Notes: generated from the sequence alone by a model not told the origin. A DNA stretch of 36,987 bases from Bacteroidales bacterium (GCA_017381865.1 JAFOBJ010000008.1:1-36987), one strand, 5' to 3'; positions 23,692-31,929 are shown, counted from the first letter of the stretch. Program-made: numbers and translations.

Positions 23692-23934
23692 TCCAACTCC
23701 AAAATGTCGGTTTATAAAAAAAGAAAGTGTGGAGTTGCTTTCCGTTTATCTGTTAGAAGGTTGTGGAATACCTGAAGTAAAATAAACGATACAATGCCCC
23801 ACACTTGAACAGTATGAGGTATATGCACAGAGAGTGCATAGCCACATAGCTATACAAGGAGTGAGTGCTGTTCGTATTCCTTTACTTCTGAAAACTTCCA
23901 CATTTTCTAACAAGGACTGCGAAAACACTTTCAA
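23692..23934 (-). ncRNA. Structured leader element, copy A
   Basis: On the minus strand: GAAAGTGTTTTCG (23922-23934), a large branched hairpin region, then CACACTTTCTTTTT, AACCG, and a hairpin CAACTCC/GGAGTTG (23693-23737) ending about 25 nt before the ATG. Nested stems include GTTAGAA/TTCTAAC (23752-23758 with 23905-23911), TGTGGAA/TTCCACA, and GAAGTAAA/TTTACTTC (23774-23781 with 23881-23888). GGAATAC/GTATTCC (23765-23771 with 23874-23880) is an alternative pairing that competes with these. A 62-codon frame crosses it (23746-23934) but is probably incidental. Confidence 0.62.
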
Positions 23935-23962
23935 TATGTCTGCTATTTATCCAATAGCACCG

Positions 23963-23992
23963 CAAATTTATAAATAAAATTCAAACGAACAA
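23963..23992 (-). promoter_or_regulatory. Promoter upstream of leader A
   Basis: Minus strand TTG (23990-23992), 19 nt, TAAATTTG (23963-23970). The predicted transcript would start just before a small hairpin, TGCTATT/AATAGCA (23941-23959), and carry a leader of about 290 nt before the 115-aa gene. Confidence 0.55.
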
Positions 23993-24022
23993 CACTCTAT
24001 TGGGACATTGTTTCGTTAAATA

Positions 24023-24061
24023 CAAAAAAAATATCCGCTGTGATAAAATACACGACGGATA
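24023..24061 (-). terminator. Terminator-like hairpin insulating the accessory operon
   Basis: TATCCG (24032-24037) and CGGATA (24056-24061) form a stem extended by GTG/CAC, followed on the minus strand by a run of T residues. No clear minus-strand gene lies upstream before tRNA-Leu. Confidence 0.55.
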
Positions 24062-24310
24062 ATGTAAATGTGTGTTTAAGTAATTGTTAAACAGTATTTT
24101 ATGTCTAGATTTATAATAATTATATTATTCCTATTTTGTGATTTTTATGCAATAAACACCATATATTATTCCTATTTTTGGCATTTTAGGAATAAAACAA
24201 ATTATTTTGATTAGGAATTAAGGAACTGAGGAGCTAAGGAATTGAGGAACTAAGGAATTGAGGAACTGGGGAACTAAGGAATTAGTTTTTTAAGACTTTA
24301 GTCTTTAGCC
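24062..24310. other. Gene-free spacer with direct repeats and an octamer array
   Basis: It contains a GTTTAA/TTAAAC inverted repeat (24074-24092), two copies of TATTATTCCTATTTT (near 24123 and 24166), and an octamer-period array of GGAACTGA / GGAATTGA units (24211-24284). I see no gene or promoter in it. Confidence 0.6.
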
Positions 24311-24345
24311 AAACAAAAAAAAGAGCCTCAGAAATTCTGAAGCTC
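24311..24345 (-). terminator. Terminator of tRNA-Leu
   Basis: The stem GAGCTTCAG/CTGAGGCTC (one mismatch, read on the minus strand) is followed by eight T residues. It starts 9 bp after the tRNA 3' end. Confidence 0.75.
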
Positions 24346-24353
24346 CTTCGTTG

Positions 24354-24437
24354 TACCCAGGGCCGGGATCGAACCGGCACGAGTGTTACCTCATCGGTTT
24401 TTGAGACCGACGCGTCTACCAATTCCGCCACCTAGGC
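24354..24437 (-). tRNA. tRNA-Leu (anticodon CAA)
   Basis: The 84-nt class II tRNA has acceptor GCCTAGG with CCTGGGT (G-U at the first pair), D-arm with GGTGGCGGAATTGGTAGACG, anticodon stem TCGGT/ACCGA with loop CTCAAAA (anticodon CAA), a long variable arm GAGGTAACACTC, and T-arm GCCGG TTCGATC CCGGC. The long variable arm fits Leu. CCA is not encoded. Confidence 0.96.
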
Positions 24438-24465
24438 ATTATTTTCAATGATCGGTTTGCGAGTG

Positions 24466-24494
24466 CAAAAGTAGTAAAATTTTTGTTACGACAA
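24466..24494 (-). promoter_or_regulatory. Promoter of tRNA-Leu
   Basis: Minus strand TTG (24492-24494, in TTTGTC), 18 nt, TACTTTTG (24466-24473). It is divergent from and partly overlaps the prs promoter. Confidence 0.6.
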
Positions 24495-24515
24495 AGAAAA
24501 TTTTTATTATTTTTG
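24483..24515 (+). promoter_or_regulatory. Promoter of prs
   Basis: TTG (24483-24485), 22 nt, TATTTTTG (24508-24515), 33 bp before the prs ATG. Confidence 0.6.
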
Positions 24516-24548
24516 CAAAAATTTTAAAACACACTTAAAATTAACGTC

Positions 24549-25484
24549 ATGCAAGAGCCTTTAGTATCAATTTTTTCAGGTAGAGCCACTCGCTATTTAG
24601 CAGATGAAATCGCTAAACATTATGGCAAACCACTCGGACAATCAAGCGTTTTGGTTTTCGCCGACGGTGAATTCCAACCAAGTTTCGATGAAAATATCCG
24701 CGGAAGAGATGTCTTTTTGATCCAATCAACATTCCCACCAACAGAAAACATGATGGAATTATTGTTGATGGTTGATGCTGCAAAACGCGCTTCAGCACGT
24801 AGAATCATCGCCGTTATCCCTTATTTCGGCTTCGCACGTCAAGACAGAAAAGACCGTCCTCGTATCAGTATCGCAGCTAAATTGATGGCTGACTTATTGA
24901 CAACAGCTGGTGTTACTCGTATCATCACTATGGACATCCACGCTGATCAAATCCAAGGTTTCTTCAACGTTCCTGTCGATAACATCTTCGCATCAAAGAT
25001 TTTCGTTCCTTATATCGAAAGCCTTAACTTACCTAATTTAATGGTAGCTTCTCCAGACGCTGGCGGTACTCGTCGCGCTGCTTCATACGCAAAGATGTTG
25101 AACACTGTGTTCTCAATCTGTCACAAACAACGTTCAAAACCAAATGCTATCGAACAAATGTTGCTCATCGGTGACGTTAAAGATAAAGACGTTATCCTCA
25201 TCGACGACATGATTGACACAGCTGGCACAATCACAAAAGCAGGTCAATTAATTAAAGATAGTGGCGCTCGTAGCGTCCGCGCTGTCGCAACTCACCCAAT
25301 CTTCTCAGGTAGCGCAATGGAAAGAATCGAAAACTCTGTATTCGACGAAGTTATCGTAACAGATACTATTCCATTGACAAACCCAAGCAGCAAGATTCAC
25401 GTCCTTTCAACAGCTCCTCTCTTCGCAGAAGTTATCAAACGCGTTGAAAACTACGAATCATTAAGCGACTTATTCAAGAAATAA
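24549..25484 (+). CDS. prs: Ribose-phosphate pyrophosphokinase
   Basis: Prs makes PRPP from ribose 5-phosphate and ATP, feeding nucleotide, histidine and NAD synthesis. The 311-residue protein is of standard length. It shows the N-terminal SGRATRYLADEIAKHYG, the ATP-loop region FGFARQDRKDRPR (about 94-106), MDIHADQIQGFF, SPDAGGTRRAASYAKML, and the PRPP-binding loop VILIDDMIDTAGTITKA (about 216-232). It is followed by GAGACG palindromes and rplY. Confidence 0.97.
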   Translation: MQEPLVSIFSGRATRYLADEIAKHYGKPLGQSSVLVFADGEFQPSFDENIRGRDVFLIQSTFPPTENMMELLLMVDAAKRASARRIIAVIPYFGFARQDRKDRPRISIAAKLMADLLTTAGVTRIITMDIHADQIQGFFNVPVDNIFASKIFVPYIESLNLPNLMVASPDAGGTRRAASYAKMLNTVFSICHKQRSKPNAIEQMLLIGDVKDKDVILIDDMIDTAGTITKAGQLIKDSGARSVRAVATHPIFSGSAMERIENSVFDEVIVTDTIPLTNPSSKIHVLSTAPLFAEVIKRVENYESLSDLFKK

Positions 25485-25490
25485 AATGTA

Positions 25491-25542
25491 GAGACGTCAC
25501 TCCTGTGGCGTCTCTGAAAAATAAAGACGTCATTTGGCGTCT
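25491..25542. repeat. Two GAGACG palindromes between prs and rplY
   Basis: 25491-25514 (GAGACGTCAC, TCCT, GTGGCGTCTC) and a shorter version at 25525-25542. The same family as at 9449, 9495 and 36331. They may modulate read-through from prs into rplY. Confidence 0.75.
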
Positions 25543-25581
25543 CAATTAATAAATTATTAACAAACAAATTAAAATTAAATT

Positions 25582-26151
25582 ATGAATTCAGTATCATTGA
25601 GCGGTTCTCTTCGTGAGAACGTAGGGAAAAAAGATGCTAAACAATTACGCGCTAATGGCTTAGTTCCATGCGTTATCTACGGTCAAGGTGAAGAAGTACG
25701 TTTCTGCACAGAAGCAAAAAGTTTCAAAACTATCCTCTTTACTCCAGAAACTTACATCGTTGACTTCACAATCGATGGTAAAGTTTACCGTACAGTTCTT
25801 CAAGATGTTCAATATCACCCACTTACAGACGAAGTTCTCCACGCTGACTTCTTACATGTAACAGAAGAAAAACCTATTACAGTTACTCTTCCAGTTCGCA
25901 CAGAAGGTACATCTCCAGGTGTTATGCGCGGTGGTAAACTCAAAATTAGAATCCCACGTCTTAAAGTTAAAGGTTTAATCAAAGATCTTCCAGCTTTCGT
26001 TATGGTAAACATCTCTGAATTAAACGTTAACCAAGCTATCAGAGTTAAAGACCTCACAATCGAAAACGTTACTCCATTAGTAGCAGCTAACAACATCGTT
26101 TGCGACGTTAAAGCTAAGAAATCAGCTATCGCTGAAGAAACAGAAGAATAA
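25582..26151 (+). CDS. rplY: 50S ribosomal protein L25/general stress protein Ctc
   Basis: This ribosomal protein binds 5S rRNA. The 189-residue form has the L25 N-terminal domain (SGSLRENVGKKDAKQLRANG, PCVIYGQGE, then VQYHPLTDEVLHADFLHV) and the C-terminal TL5/Ctc domain (about 95-185, RTEGTSPGVMRGGKLKIRIP). The codon use is strongly biased (GTT, CGT, CTT), as expected for a highly expressed gene. It is followed by a good intrinsic terminator. Confidence 0.96.
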   Translation: MNSVSLSGSLRENVGKKDAKQLRANGLVPCVIYGQGEEVRFCTEAKSFKTILFTPETYIVDFTIDGKVYRTVLQDVQYHPLTDEVLHADFLHVTEEKPITVTLPVRTEGTSPGVMRGGKLKIRIPRLKVKGLIKDLPAFVMVNISELNVNQAIRVKDLTIENVTPLVAANNIVCDVKAKKSAIAEETEE

Positions 26152-26180
26152 TTCTTTGTTTAAAATACTACTCAATATAA

Positions 26181-26208
26181 AAGAGGAACTCCAAAGTTCC
26201 TCTTTTTT
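26181..26208 (+). terminator. Terminator of rplY
   Basis: A perfect 10-bp stem, AAGAGGAACT / AGTTCCTCTT, with a CCAA loop, followed by T residues. Confidence 0.85.
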
Positions 26209-26212
26209 GTTG

Positions 26213-26275
26213 TGAGCAATGAGCAGTGAGATGTGAGCGGTGATGATAATTGCTCGCTGCTCGTTGCCAATAGCA
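26213..26275. repeat. GAGCNNN / GCTCGNN heptamer array
   Basis: Heptamer units GAGCAAT, GAGCAGT, GAGATGT, GAGCGGT, then reverse units GCTCGCT and GCTCGTT, able to pair as a hairpin. Confidence 0.75.
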
Positions 26276-26284
26276 AAAAACTTG

Positions 26285-26327
26285 TTGACTTGTAGTCTTG
26301 TAGTCTTATAGACTTTTACTATCTTTG
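26285..26327 (+). promoter_or_regulatory. pth promoter embedded in an octamer array
   Basis: The octamers GACTTGTA, GTCTTGTA, GTCTTATA and GACTTTTA (26287-26318) supply a TTG at 26298-26300 that lies 19 nt from TATCTTTG (26320-26327). The ATG at 26332 follows only 4 nt after the box, so the mRNA should be leaderless or nearly so. Confidence 0.6.
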
Positions 26328-26331
26328 CACC

Positions 26332-26895
26332 ATGAAATATTTAATCGCTTGTCTGGGAAATATCGGTGTCGAATATGATGATACACGACACAATATCGGC
26401 TTTAAAGTCGCTGATTATCTTAATGATGATTTAAAAGGAACTTTTACAACGTCGCGCTTAGCTCAGGTGTCGGAATTGCGTTATAAAGGTCGTACTATGG
26501 TCGTGATTAAACCAACGACATATATGAACCTCAGCGGAAAAGCCGTTAAATACTGGATGCAACAGGAAAAGATTCCAATTGAGAATGTTCTTGTTGTCCT
26601 TGATGAAATTGCGCTTCCTCTCGGAACGCTGCGCATGAGAAAAAAAGGCAGCGACGCTGGACATAACGGCCTCGCTAATATAATTGAATGTTTAGGCACA
26701 AATGTTTTTCCAAGACTTCGATTCGGAATTGGCGACGACTTCCCTCGTGGAAAACAAATCGACTTCGTGCTCGGCAAATGGAAACCGTCTGAACTCGACA
26801 TCATCAACCCTCGCCTCGAAGTCGCTGCTAACTTCATAAAAAGCTTCGTGACCCAAGGCGTCGACCAAACCATGAATCAGATGAATAATAAATAA
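26332..26895 (+). CDS. pth: Peptidyl-tRNA hydrolase
   Basis: Pth releases peptides from peptidyl-tRNA that has dropped off ribosomes. The 187-residue protein has the family motifs LIACLGNIGVEYDDTRHNIG (3-22, catalytic His in TRHN), KPTTYMNLSGKAV, VLDEIALPLGTLRMRKKGSD, AGHNGLANI and the C-terminal FVLGKW. The start is fixed by the promoter only 4 nt upstream. The porin gene begins 32 bp downstream and may be co-transcribed. Confidence 0.96.
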   Translation: MKYLIACLGNIGVEYDDTRHNIGFKVADYLNDDLKGTFTTSRLAQVSELRYKGRTMVVIKPTTYMNLSGKAVKYWMQQEKIPIENVLVVLDEIALPLGTLRMRKKGSDAGHNGLANIIECLGTNVFPRLRFGIGDDFPRGKQIDFVLGKWKPSELDIINPRLEVAANFIKSFVTQGVDQTMNQMNNK

Positions 26896-26927
26896 TGTAG
26901 GTATTAACAAATCTTTTAAAAAATAAG

Positions 26928-28013
26928 ATGATGAAAAGAAAATCTTTACTTTTAATCGTGATGATGTTCGCATTGACATCATTGTCAACAATCAATGCAC
27001 AGGAAAAGAAAAAATTAATCGGCGACTATTTGTCAATCAGCGGTTGGATGAACATCCAATATGACTATGAAAGTCAGTTGTCAAATGACGCAATGACATT
27101 GGACCAAATCAACACTTTCAATGTTCGTCGTGCTCGTCTCGATTTCAAAGGCAACATTAGCAAAAACGTGGAATTCCGCGTTCAAGGTGATTTGGCTGGC
27201 ACTCCAAAATTAGTCGATGGCTTCGTTAAAGTTAAATTGCACAAAAGCTTTAACATCCAAGCTGGTCAGTTCAAAATTCCTTTCACATTTGAAAACCCTC
27301 AATCACCTCTTACTCTCGAAGGTATTGAGTATGCACAAGTTATCAGCAAACTTTCTGGCTACAGCGATATGTCTGGCGTTAAGGCATATTCAGGCGGTCG
27401 TGACGTGGGTTTGATGATTTACGGTAACTTCTTTAAATTTGAAAGAAACGGAAAAGAAATACCAGTCCTTACATATAAATTAGGTATGTTCAATGGTAAC
27501 GGTATGAATAATAAAGACGCTAACTTATTGAAAGATATTGCAGGTAGCATCGAAGTATGTCCTGGCGTTGAAGGCTTGATGCTTGCAGTTTCATATTATG
27601 ACGGTAATTATTATCTTGCTGGAGCAAATGAAAATAACGCTAACAGAGATCGTCTTACTTTTGGCGGTAAATATGAAAATGGCAGACTTACAGTACGTTC
27701 AGAATATATTACTGGTAAGACAGATATGGCTAACAATGGACAAGTCTACACTCTTGACTCAGACGGTTTCTATGTAGCAGGTGGTTATTGGTTCGATATT
27801 GCAAAAGACCAAAGAATACGTCCAGTTGCACGTTATGATTTCTTCAGACAAGATGTTCACAATCCAGAGAAAAACTCAACATATTATATGGTTGGTATCG
27901 ACTGGTGGCCATACAAAAACCTTCGTCTTTTATTAAACTACACAATGAAAGACAAACCAGGATTTGACCACATGGGCAACTTATGGCAAGCACAACTTTC
28001 AGTTAAATTCTAA
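26928..28013 (+). CDS. Porin of the phosphate-selective porin O/P family
   Basis: The 361-residue protein has a signal peptide (1-24, ending STINAQ). The rest is a beta-strand-rich barrel with OprO/OprP-like features: NTFNVRRARLDFKGNISKNV, RVQGDLAGTP, FNIQAGQFKIPFTFENPQSP, and the final strand WQAQLSVKF ending in Phe, as outer-membrane barrel proteins do. Substrate specificity cannot be read from sequence. It follows pth by 32 bp with no TAnnTTTG box of its own, and is followed by a terminator. Confidence 0.87.
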   Translation: MMKRKSLLLIVMMFALTSLSTINAQEKKKLIGDYLSISGWMNIQYDYESQLSNDAMTLDQINTFNVRRARLDFKGNISKNVEFRVQGDLAGTPKLVDGFVKVKLHKSFNIQAGQFKIPFTFENPQSPLTLEGIEYAQVISKLSGYSDMSGVKAYSGGRDVGLMIYGNFFKFERNGKEIPVLTYKLGMFNGNGMNNKDANLLKDIAGSIEVCPGVEGLMLAVSYYDGNYYLAGANENNANRDRLTFGGKYENGRLTVRSEYITGKTDMANNGQVYTLDSDGFYVAGGYWFDIAKDQRIRPVARYDFFRQDVHNPEKNSTYYMVGIDWWPYKNLRLLLNYTMKDKPGFDHMGNLWQAQLSVKF

Positions 28014-28024
28014 AAAATGAAATA

Positions 28025-28056
28025 AGGAGTTAGGAGTTTTCCTGACTCCTTTTTTT
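28025..28056 (+). terminator. Terminator of the porin gene
   Basis: The stem AGGAGTTAGG / CCTGACTCCT (one G-T pair) is followed by seven T residues. Confidence 0.82.
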
Positions 28057-28071
28057 AAATTAACAATTAAC

Positions 28072-28180
28072 TATCAAACATTACTACATTACTACATTAC
28101 TACATCACTTTAAACCTTAAACCTTAATCTTTAAACCTTAAACCAAAAGACTATTGACTGTTGTCCGTTGTCTGTTGACC
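28072..28180. repeat. Composite of three different short tandem arrays
   Basis: In order: ACATTACT octamers (28078-28104), AACCTTA heptamers (28109-28143), and GACTGTT / GTCCGTT / GTCTGTT heptamers (28154-28180). Three unrelated units of 7-8 bp lie side by side between the porin terminator and the adhesin promoter. Confidence 0.85.
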
Positions 28181-28233
28181 TAAAAACGTAATATTTTTCT
28201 CTATTTCGTTCTTTTTCATGTTGAAAAAAAATA

Positions 28234-28241
28234 TATTTTTG
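28234..28241 (+). promoter_or_regulatory. -7 box of the first adhesin gene
   Basis: TATTTTTG, 51 bp before the ATG. No -33 TTG at standard spacing. Confidence 0.5.
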
Positions 28242-28292
28242 CAAATCACAGAGAATGTATCTTTTTGAATAATAAATTAAACTTTTAACAAT

Positions 28293-31200
28293 ATGAAAAG
28301 AACTTTACTTTTTGCAATTATGTGCGTATTTGCATTGTTCGGCAATGTTAATGCACAGGAAACAGTTGAATGGAAAGGCAACCAATCATTTCCATCATGG
28401 TGTAATCCTATAGCTGATTATTTTAATTACAGCGTAGTTCAGCAGATTTATACTGCTGCAGATATGCAAGGTAAGACAGGTACTATCAATAGACTTACTT
28501 TTGTTCATAGTACAGGTGCATCAACTACACGCAATATTGTTGTCTACATGAAAAATATAAACAAGACAGCTTTTGCTAATACAACAGATTGGGTTGAAGT
28601 TACAGATGCTGATATCGTTTATGAAGGAACTCTTGCACTTCCTGCAACTCTTACAACTCCACAAGATGTATCTATAGATTTTACAAAAGGTTTTGAATAT
28701 ACAGGCGGCGATTTGGTAATATGTATGTATGACAAAACAGGCGTTGGCGTGACATCGAATTGGAATCAGTTTGAGGCTGGTTACAATGAAGCTTATGCAT
28801 TAAGAACATTATATTGTACTTCTGATAATGCAATAGATGTGAATAATATTTCATCTGTGTCAGGTACAACTTACTCATATACAAATCACATCAGATTCAT
28901 TTTCGCGGCAGGCGAAGGCGGTGAAGAACCTACACCAGATCCTACACCAGATCCAACACCAGATCCAGATCCAACACCAGATCCAGAACCAGGTGACGGC
29001 AATGAAGACGATGACGAAGGCGGTGTAACAACAACAGCTATAATAGAAGTTGGTGCTGATAAAAATCCTACAGGAAGTGAATATTCTTTGCCAACAACAG
29101 ATTATGTCAAGTATTCTATTTCACAACAAGTATATACAGAAGAAGACCTCGGCGGAAACCTCGGCGCAATCCACAGCGTTGCTTTCAAATTGGCTAATAA
29201 CGTTGGCGCAACAACAAGACAATATGAAGTCTATATAAAATACATCAACCGTAACAATATGATAGGTGGTTTCGAACCTGTTACAGCAGCTGACAAAGTA
29301 TTTGATGGTAATGTAGAAATTTCAGGTTATAAAGATACATGGGTAACAATTCCTTTCTCTCATGCTTTCAATTATACAGGCGGTAATTTCGTTCTCTTCG
29401 TTTATGACAAAACAGGTGTTGCTGAATCGTCAAACTATCACCTTTTCTATATGTTTGAACCAGGAGGTGAAAAAAGATCTTACTTCAGTACAAGTTCATT
29501 CGCATATGATGTAAATAATTTGCCGGTAAACTATGGAACAGCAACATTAGCATTTAAAAATCATGTCAACCAAGTAAGATTTGAAATGGAAACTAAGGCT
29601 GTCGTTAAAGTTTCTCCAGAAACAGTTGACTTGGGCGAAGCAATGCTCGGCGGTTATTGGTCAGAAGAAAAACCTTATGAAGTAAGCGTTAAGGCTGTAG
29701 CTACAACAATTAAAGATATTAAAGTTGACAACGATTTCTTCGTATTGCCAGAAAATATTGACTATACAGCAAATCCTGTCGTTGTGGAAGTCGCTTATAA
29801 CGAAAACGCTCAGGTAGATGGCGAAGTAAACGGTAATCTTGTCATTTCTTACGAAGATACAACAATGCTTGTTCCTATGACAGCTAATGCTTACACTCCA
29901 GCAACAGGCGATGTTTATGAAATCGCTAAAAAAGTTGTAATGACAGACTGCAAATATTCTGACACTCCAGAATTCGCTGGTTTACACGACAATTACTTGT
30001 TGCCAGGTGAAGCACAAGACGCTGTTACTCCAGATGCAGTCTACACATTTGAATTGCCAGATACATCACTTTTGTTGGCTAGAGTAGAAGGTATAAACGC
30101 AAAAATGGCTATCTATAAAGAAGACTTTAACGGCAATGGCGGCCCTTCAAACGATAATGATTTCAAAGGTAATGTGGAAGTTAAATCAGAATTCTTCTTC
30201 GATTTCAATGAAGACGTTTTGAATGGCTGGACAGTTAAAGCTTATAACAATACAGTAAATAACTGGGAACTTACTAAAAATGGCGGCGTTGACGGAACTA
30301 ATGGTATCATTTCTTACTCTTTCAGAACAAATGTACAGCCAAATTACTTTGTCGCTGACAATGTCATTGTAACAGAGAAAGTATATAGCATCACAGAAAA
30401 TTCAAAATTATCATTTGATGCAATGTGCGATGTTTTAGGTGAAGGTACAATTGACCATGTTAAAGTTGAAGTTTCAAAAGACGGCGAAACAATGACATTC
30501 ATCGAAGAAATTACTCCAACTTCAGGCGTATTTACAAACTATGTAGTTGACCTCGGTGCAAAATTCGCAGAATTAGGACTTGAATATGGTGATTATCATA
30601 TCGTTTTACATCATAAAGAAGAAAGTAAATTCTATGTATGCGTTGATAATATCAGATTATCAAATCCTTCAGACGCAAAGACAAGAGGCGAATCTGATGT
30701 TAATGAAATCTACGCTGTTGAATATCCTGCAGGTAAATATTATGTAGTAGTTGCCGCTGAAGGCGAATTCACATTCGAGCTCCAAGTCATTGATTCAGAA
30801 AACTTGCCAGCAACTCCAGCTAACGTAGTAGCTACAACAATCGATGAATTCTCAATCGAATTGACATGGGAAGCTGCTGAAAATGCTACAAGCTACAATA
30901 TCTATCGCAATGATGAATTTGTTGCTAATGTGACAGAATTAACATATGTAGATGAAAAATTAAACCAAAATTCAGATTACTGCTATGTCGTAAGAGCTTT
31001 TAACGGCATTATGGAATCAGTAGCTTCAGAAAAAGCTTGCGCTAAGACATTGAAACTTACTCTTACACCTCCAACAGAAATTTTTGCAGAAGCAACAAGC
31101 ACATCAACAATTGTATTGACTTGGTCAAAAGTTGAAAAAGCCGCTGGTTATAAAGTCTACTGGGGCGAAGAAATCGTTGATATCGTTGCAGATACAACAT

Positions 31201-31820
31201 ATACAGTAGAAGGTTTGACTGCAGGTACAGAATATTGTTACACAGTTTCTAGCGTTAACAAAACTATTGAGTCATTCGACAAGTCAGACTTTGCTTGCGC
31301 AACAACAATGAACATTATTCCAGCTGTTCCAGCTAACGTAAAAGTTGAAGCAACAAGCTCAACATCAGTTAAAGTTTCTTGGGACGAAGCTAAAAATGCA
31401 AAACGTTATTACATCTATAGCGCAGATACTTTGGTCGCAAAAACATCTTATACATATTATAATATCGTTGGTTTAACACCAAATACAGAATATTGCTTCA
31501 CAGTGACAGCTGTTAATGGCGACGTTGAATCAGAAGAATCGGCAGAAGCTTGCGGTAAGACAGAACCAGAAGGTATCGCAGAAATCGCTTCTTCACTCAA
31601 TGTTTATCCAAATCCTGTAAACGATAAACTTTATATTGAGACACAGACACAGACACTTACAGTAGAGATTTATGATGTTTACGGAAGACAACAAGACAAC
31701 AAGACAACAAGACAACAAGGCAGTGTGGTTGTTGATGTGACAGACTTGAACAGTGGCGTTTACTTTGTTAAAGTTGTTACAGAAAACGGTGAAGTTGTTA
31801 AGAGATTCATCAAGAAATAA
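28293..31820 (+). CDS. Large T9SS surface adhesin-like protein (1175 aa)
   Basis: Domains in order: signal peptide (1-21), N-terminal domain copy 1 (about 24-208), acidic Pro-Thr-Asp linker (about 212-245), N-terminal domain copy 2 (about 250-432), an Ig-like segment (about 433-535), and a segment starting near 545. That segment is interrupted at about 632-800 by a cleaved-adhesin/choice-of-anchor-J-like domain (FFFDFNEDVLNGW, then CVDNIRL). Three FN3 domains follow (about 838, 925, 1011 onward), then a T9SS sorting domain (about 1100-1175, NVYPNPVNDKLYIE to FIKK). It is presumably a surface adhesin or binding protein; the ligand is unknown. Four perfect AGACAACA octamers (31686-31717) lie in the sorting-domain coding region. 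Confidence 0.87.
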   Translation: MKRTLLFAIMCVFALFGNVNAQETVEWKGNQSFPSWCNPIADYFNYSVVQQIYTAADMQGKTGTINRLTFVHSTGASTTRNIVVYMKNINKTAFANTTDWVEVTDADIVYEGTLALPATLTTPQDVSIDFTKGFEYTGGDLVICMYDKTGVGVTSNWNQFEAGYNEAYALRTLYCTSDNAIDVNNISSVSGTTYSYTNHIRFIFAAGEGGEEPTPDPTPDPTPDPDPTPDPEPGDGNEDDDEGGVTTTAIIEVGADKNPTGSEYSLPTTDYVKYSISQQVYTEEDLGGNLGAIHSVAFKLANNVGATTRQYEVYIKYINRNNMIGGFEPVTAADKVFDGNVEISGYKDTWVTIPFSHAFNYTGGNFVLFVYDKTGVAESSNYHLFYMFEPGGEKRSYFSTSSFAYDVNNLPVNYGTATLAFKNHVNQVRFEMETKAVVKVSPETVDLGEAMLGGYWSEEKPYEVSVKAVATTIKDIKVDNDFFVLPENIDYTANPVVVEVAYNENAQVDGEVNGNLVISYEDTTMLVPMTANAYTPATGDVYEIAKKVVMTDCKYSDTPEFAGLHDNYLLPGEAQDAVTPDAVYTFELPDTSLLLARVEGINAKMAIYKEDFNGNGGPSNDNDFKGNVEVKSEFFFDFNEDVLNGWTVKAYNNTVNNWELTKNGGVDGTNGIISYSFRTNVQPNYFVADNVIVTEKVYSITENSKLSFDAMCDVLGEGTIDHVKVEVSKDGETMTFIEEITPTSGVFTNYVVDLGAKFAELGLEYGDYHIVLHHKEESKFYVCVDNIRLSNPSDAKTRGESDVNEIYAVEYPAGKYYVVVAAEGEFTFELQVIDSENLPATPANVVATTIDEFSIELTWEAAENATSYNIYRNDEFVANVTELTYVDEKLNQNSDYCYVVRAFNGIMESVASEKACAKTLKLTLTPPTEIFAEATSTSTIVLTWSKVEKAAGYKVYWGEEIVDIVADTTYTVEGLTAGTEYCYTVSSVNKTIESFDKSDFACATTMNIIPAVPANVKVEATSSTSVKVSWDEAKNAKRYYIYSADTLVAKTSYTYYNIVGLTPNTEYCFTVTAVNGDVESEESAEACGKTEPEGIAEIASSLNVYPNPVNDKLYIETQTQTLTVEIYDVYGRQQDNKTTRQQGSVVVDVTDLNSGVYFVKVVTENGEVVKRFIKK
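31686..31717 (+). repeat. AGACAACA x4 inside the sorting-domain coding sequence
   Basis: Four perfect 8-bp copies encode the loop after VYGR (QQDNKTTRQQ). Gain or loss of one copy shifts the frame of the final SGVYFVKVV...FIKK strand. A hexamer ACAGAC (Gln-Thr) run at 31641-31655 lies just upstream. Confidence 0.85.
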
Positions 31821-31824
31821 TAGG

Positions 31825-31877
31825 CTATGAGCTGTGAGCAATTGCTCTAAGCTCAATGCTCGCTGCTCGCAGCAAAA
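31825..31877. repeat. GAGCNNN / GCTCNNN heptamer array after the adhesin gene
   Basis: Units GCTGTGA, GCAATT, GCTCTAA, GCTCAAT, GCTCGCT and GCTCGCA end in GCAAAAGAG. Near-identical arrays lie at 33559-33605 and 36142-36206, after the next two adhesin genes. Confidence 0.8.
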
Positions 31878-31881
31878 GAGT

Positions 31882-31929
31882 AGAGACGTATCAAAATTTG
31901 AAGAATTTTGCTGCGTCTCTCTTTTTTTT
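31882..31929 (+). terminator. Terminator of the first adhesin gene
   Basis: AGAGACG and CGTCTCT arms enclose an inner CAAAATT / AATTTTG stem, followed by eight T residues. An identical copy occurs at 36215-36262. Confidence 0.85.

Noticed and set aside
23746..23934. A 62-codon minus-strand frame across leader A
   Set aside because: Its sequence is explained by overlapping inverted repeats, it is cysteine-rich without a recognisable fold, and copy B of the leader does not keep the frame. It could be a leader peptide, but I cannot support it as a gene.
21814..23934. Insertion sequence or MITE bounded by GAAAGTGT / ACACTTTC
   Set aside because: The inverted GAAAGTGT ends are present in both copies, but no target-site duplication or transposase is visible, and the fixed spacing to start codons fits a leader better. 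Kept as a leader element, with mobility open.
25543..25581. Separate promoter for rplY
   Set aside because: No TAnnTTTG box is visible between the palindromes and the rplY ATG; co-transcription with prs is simpler.
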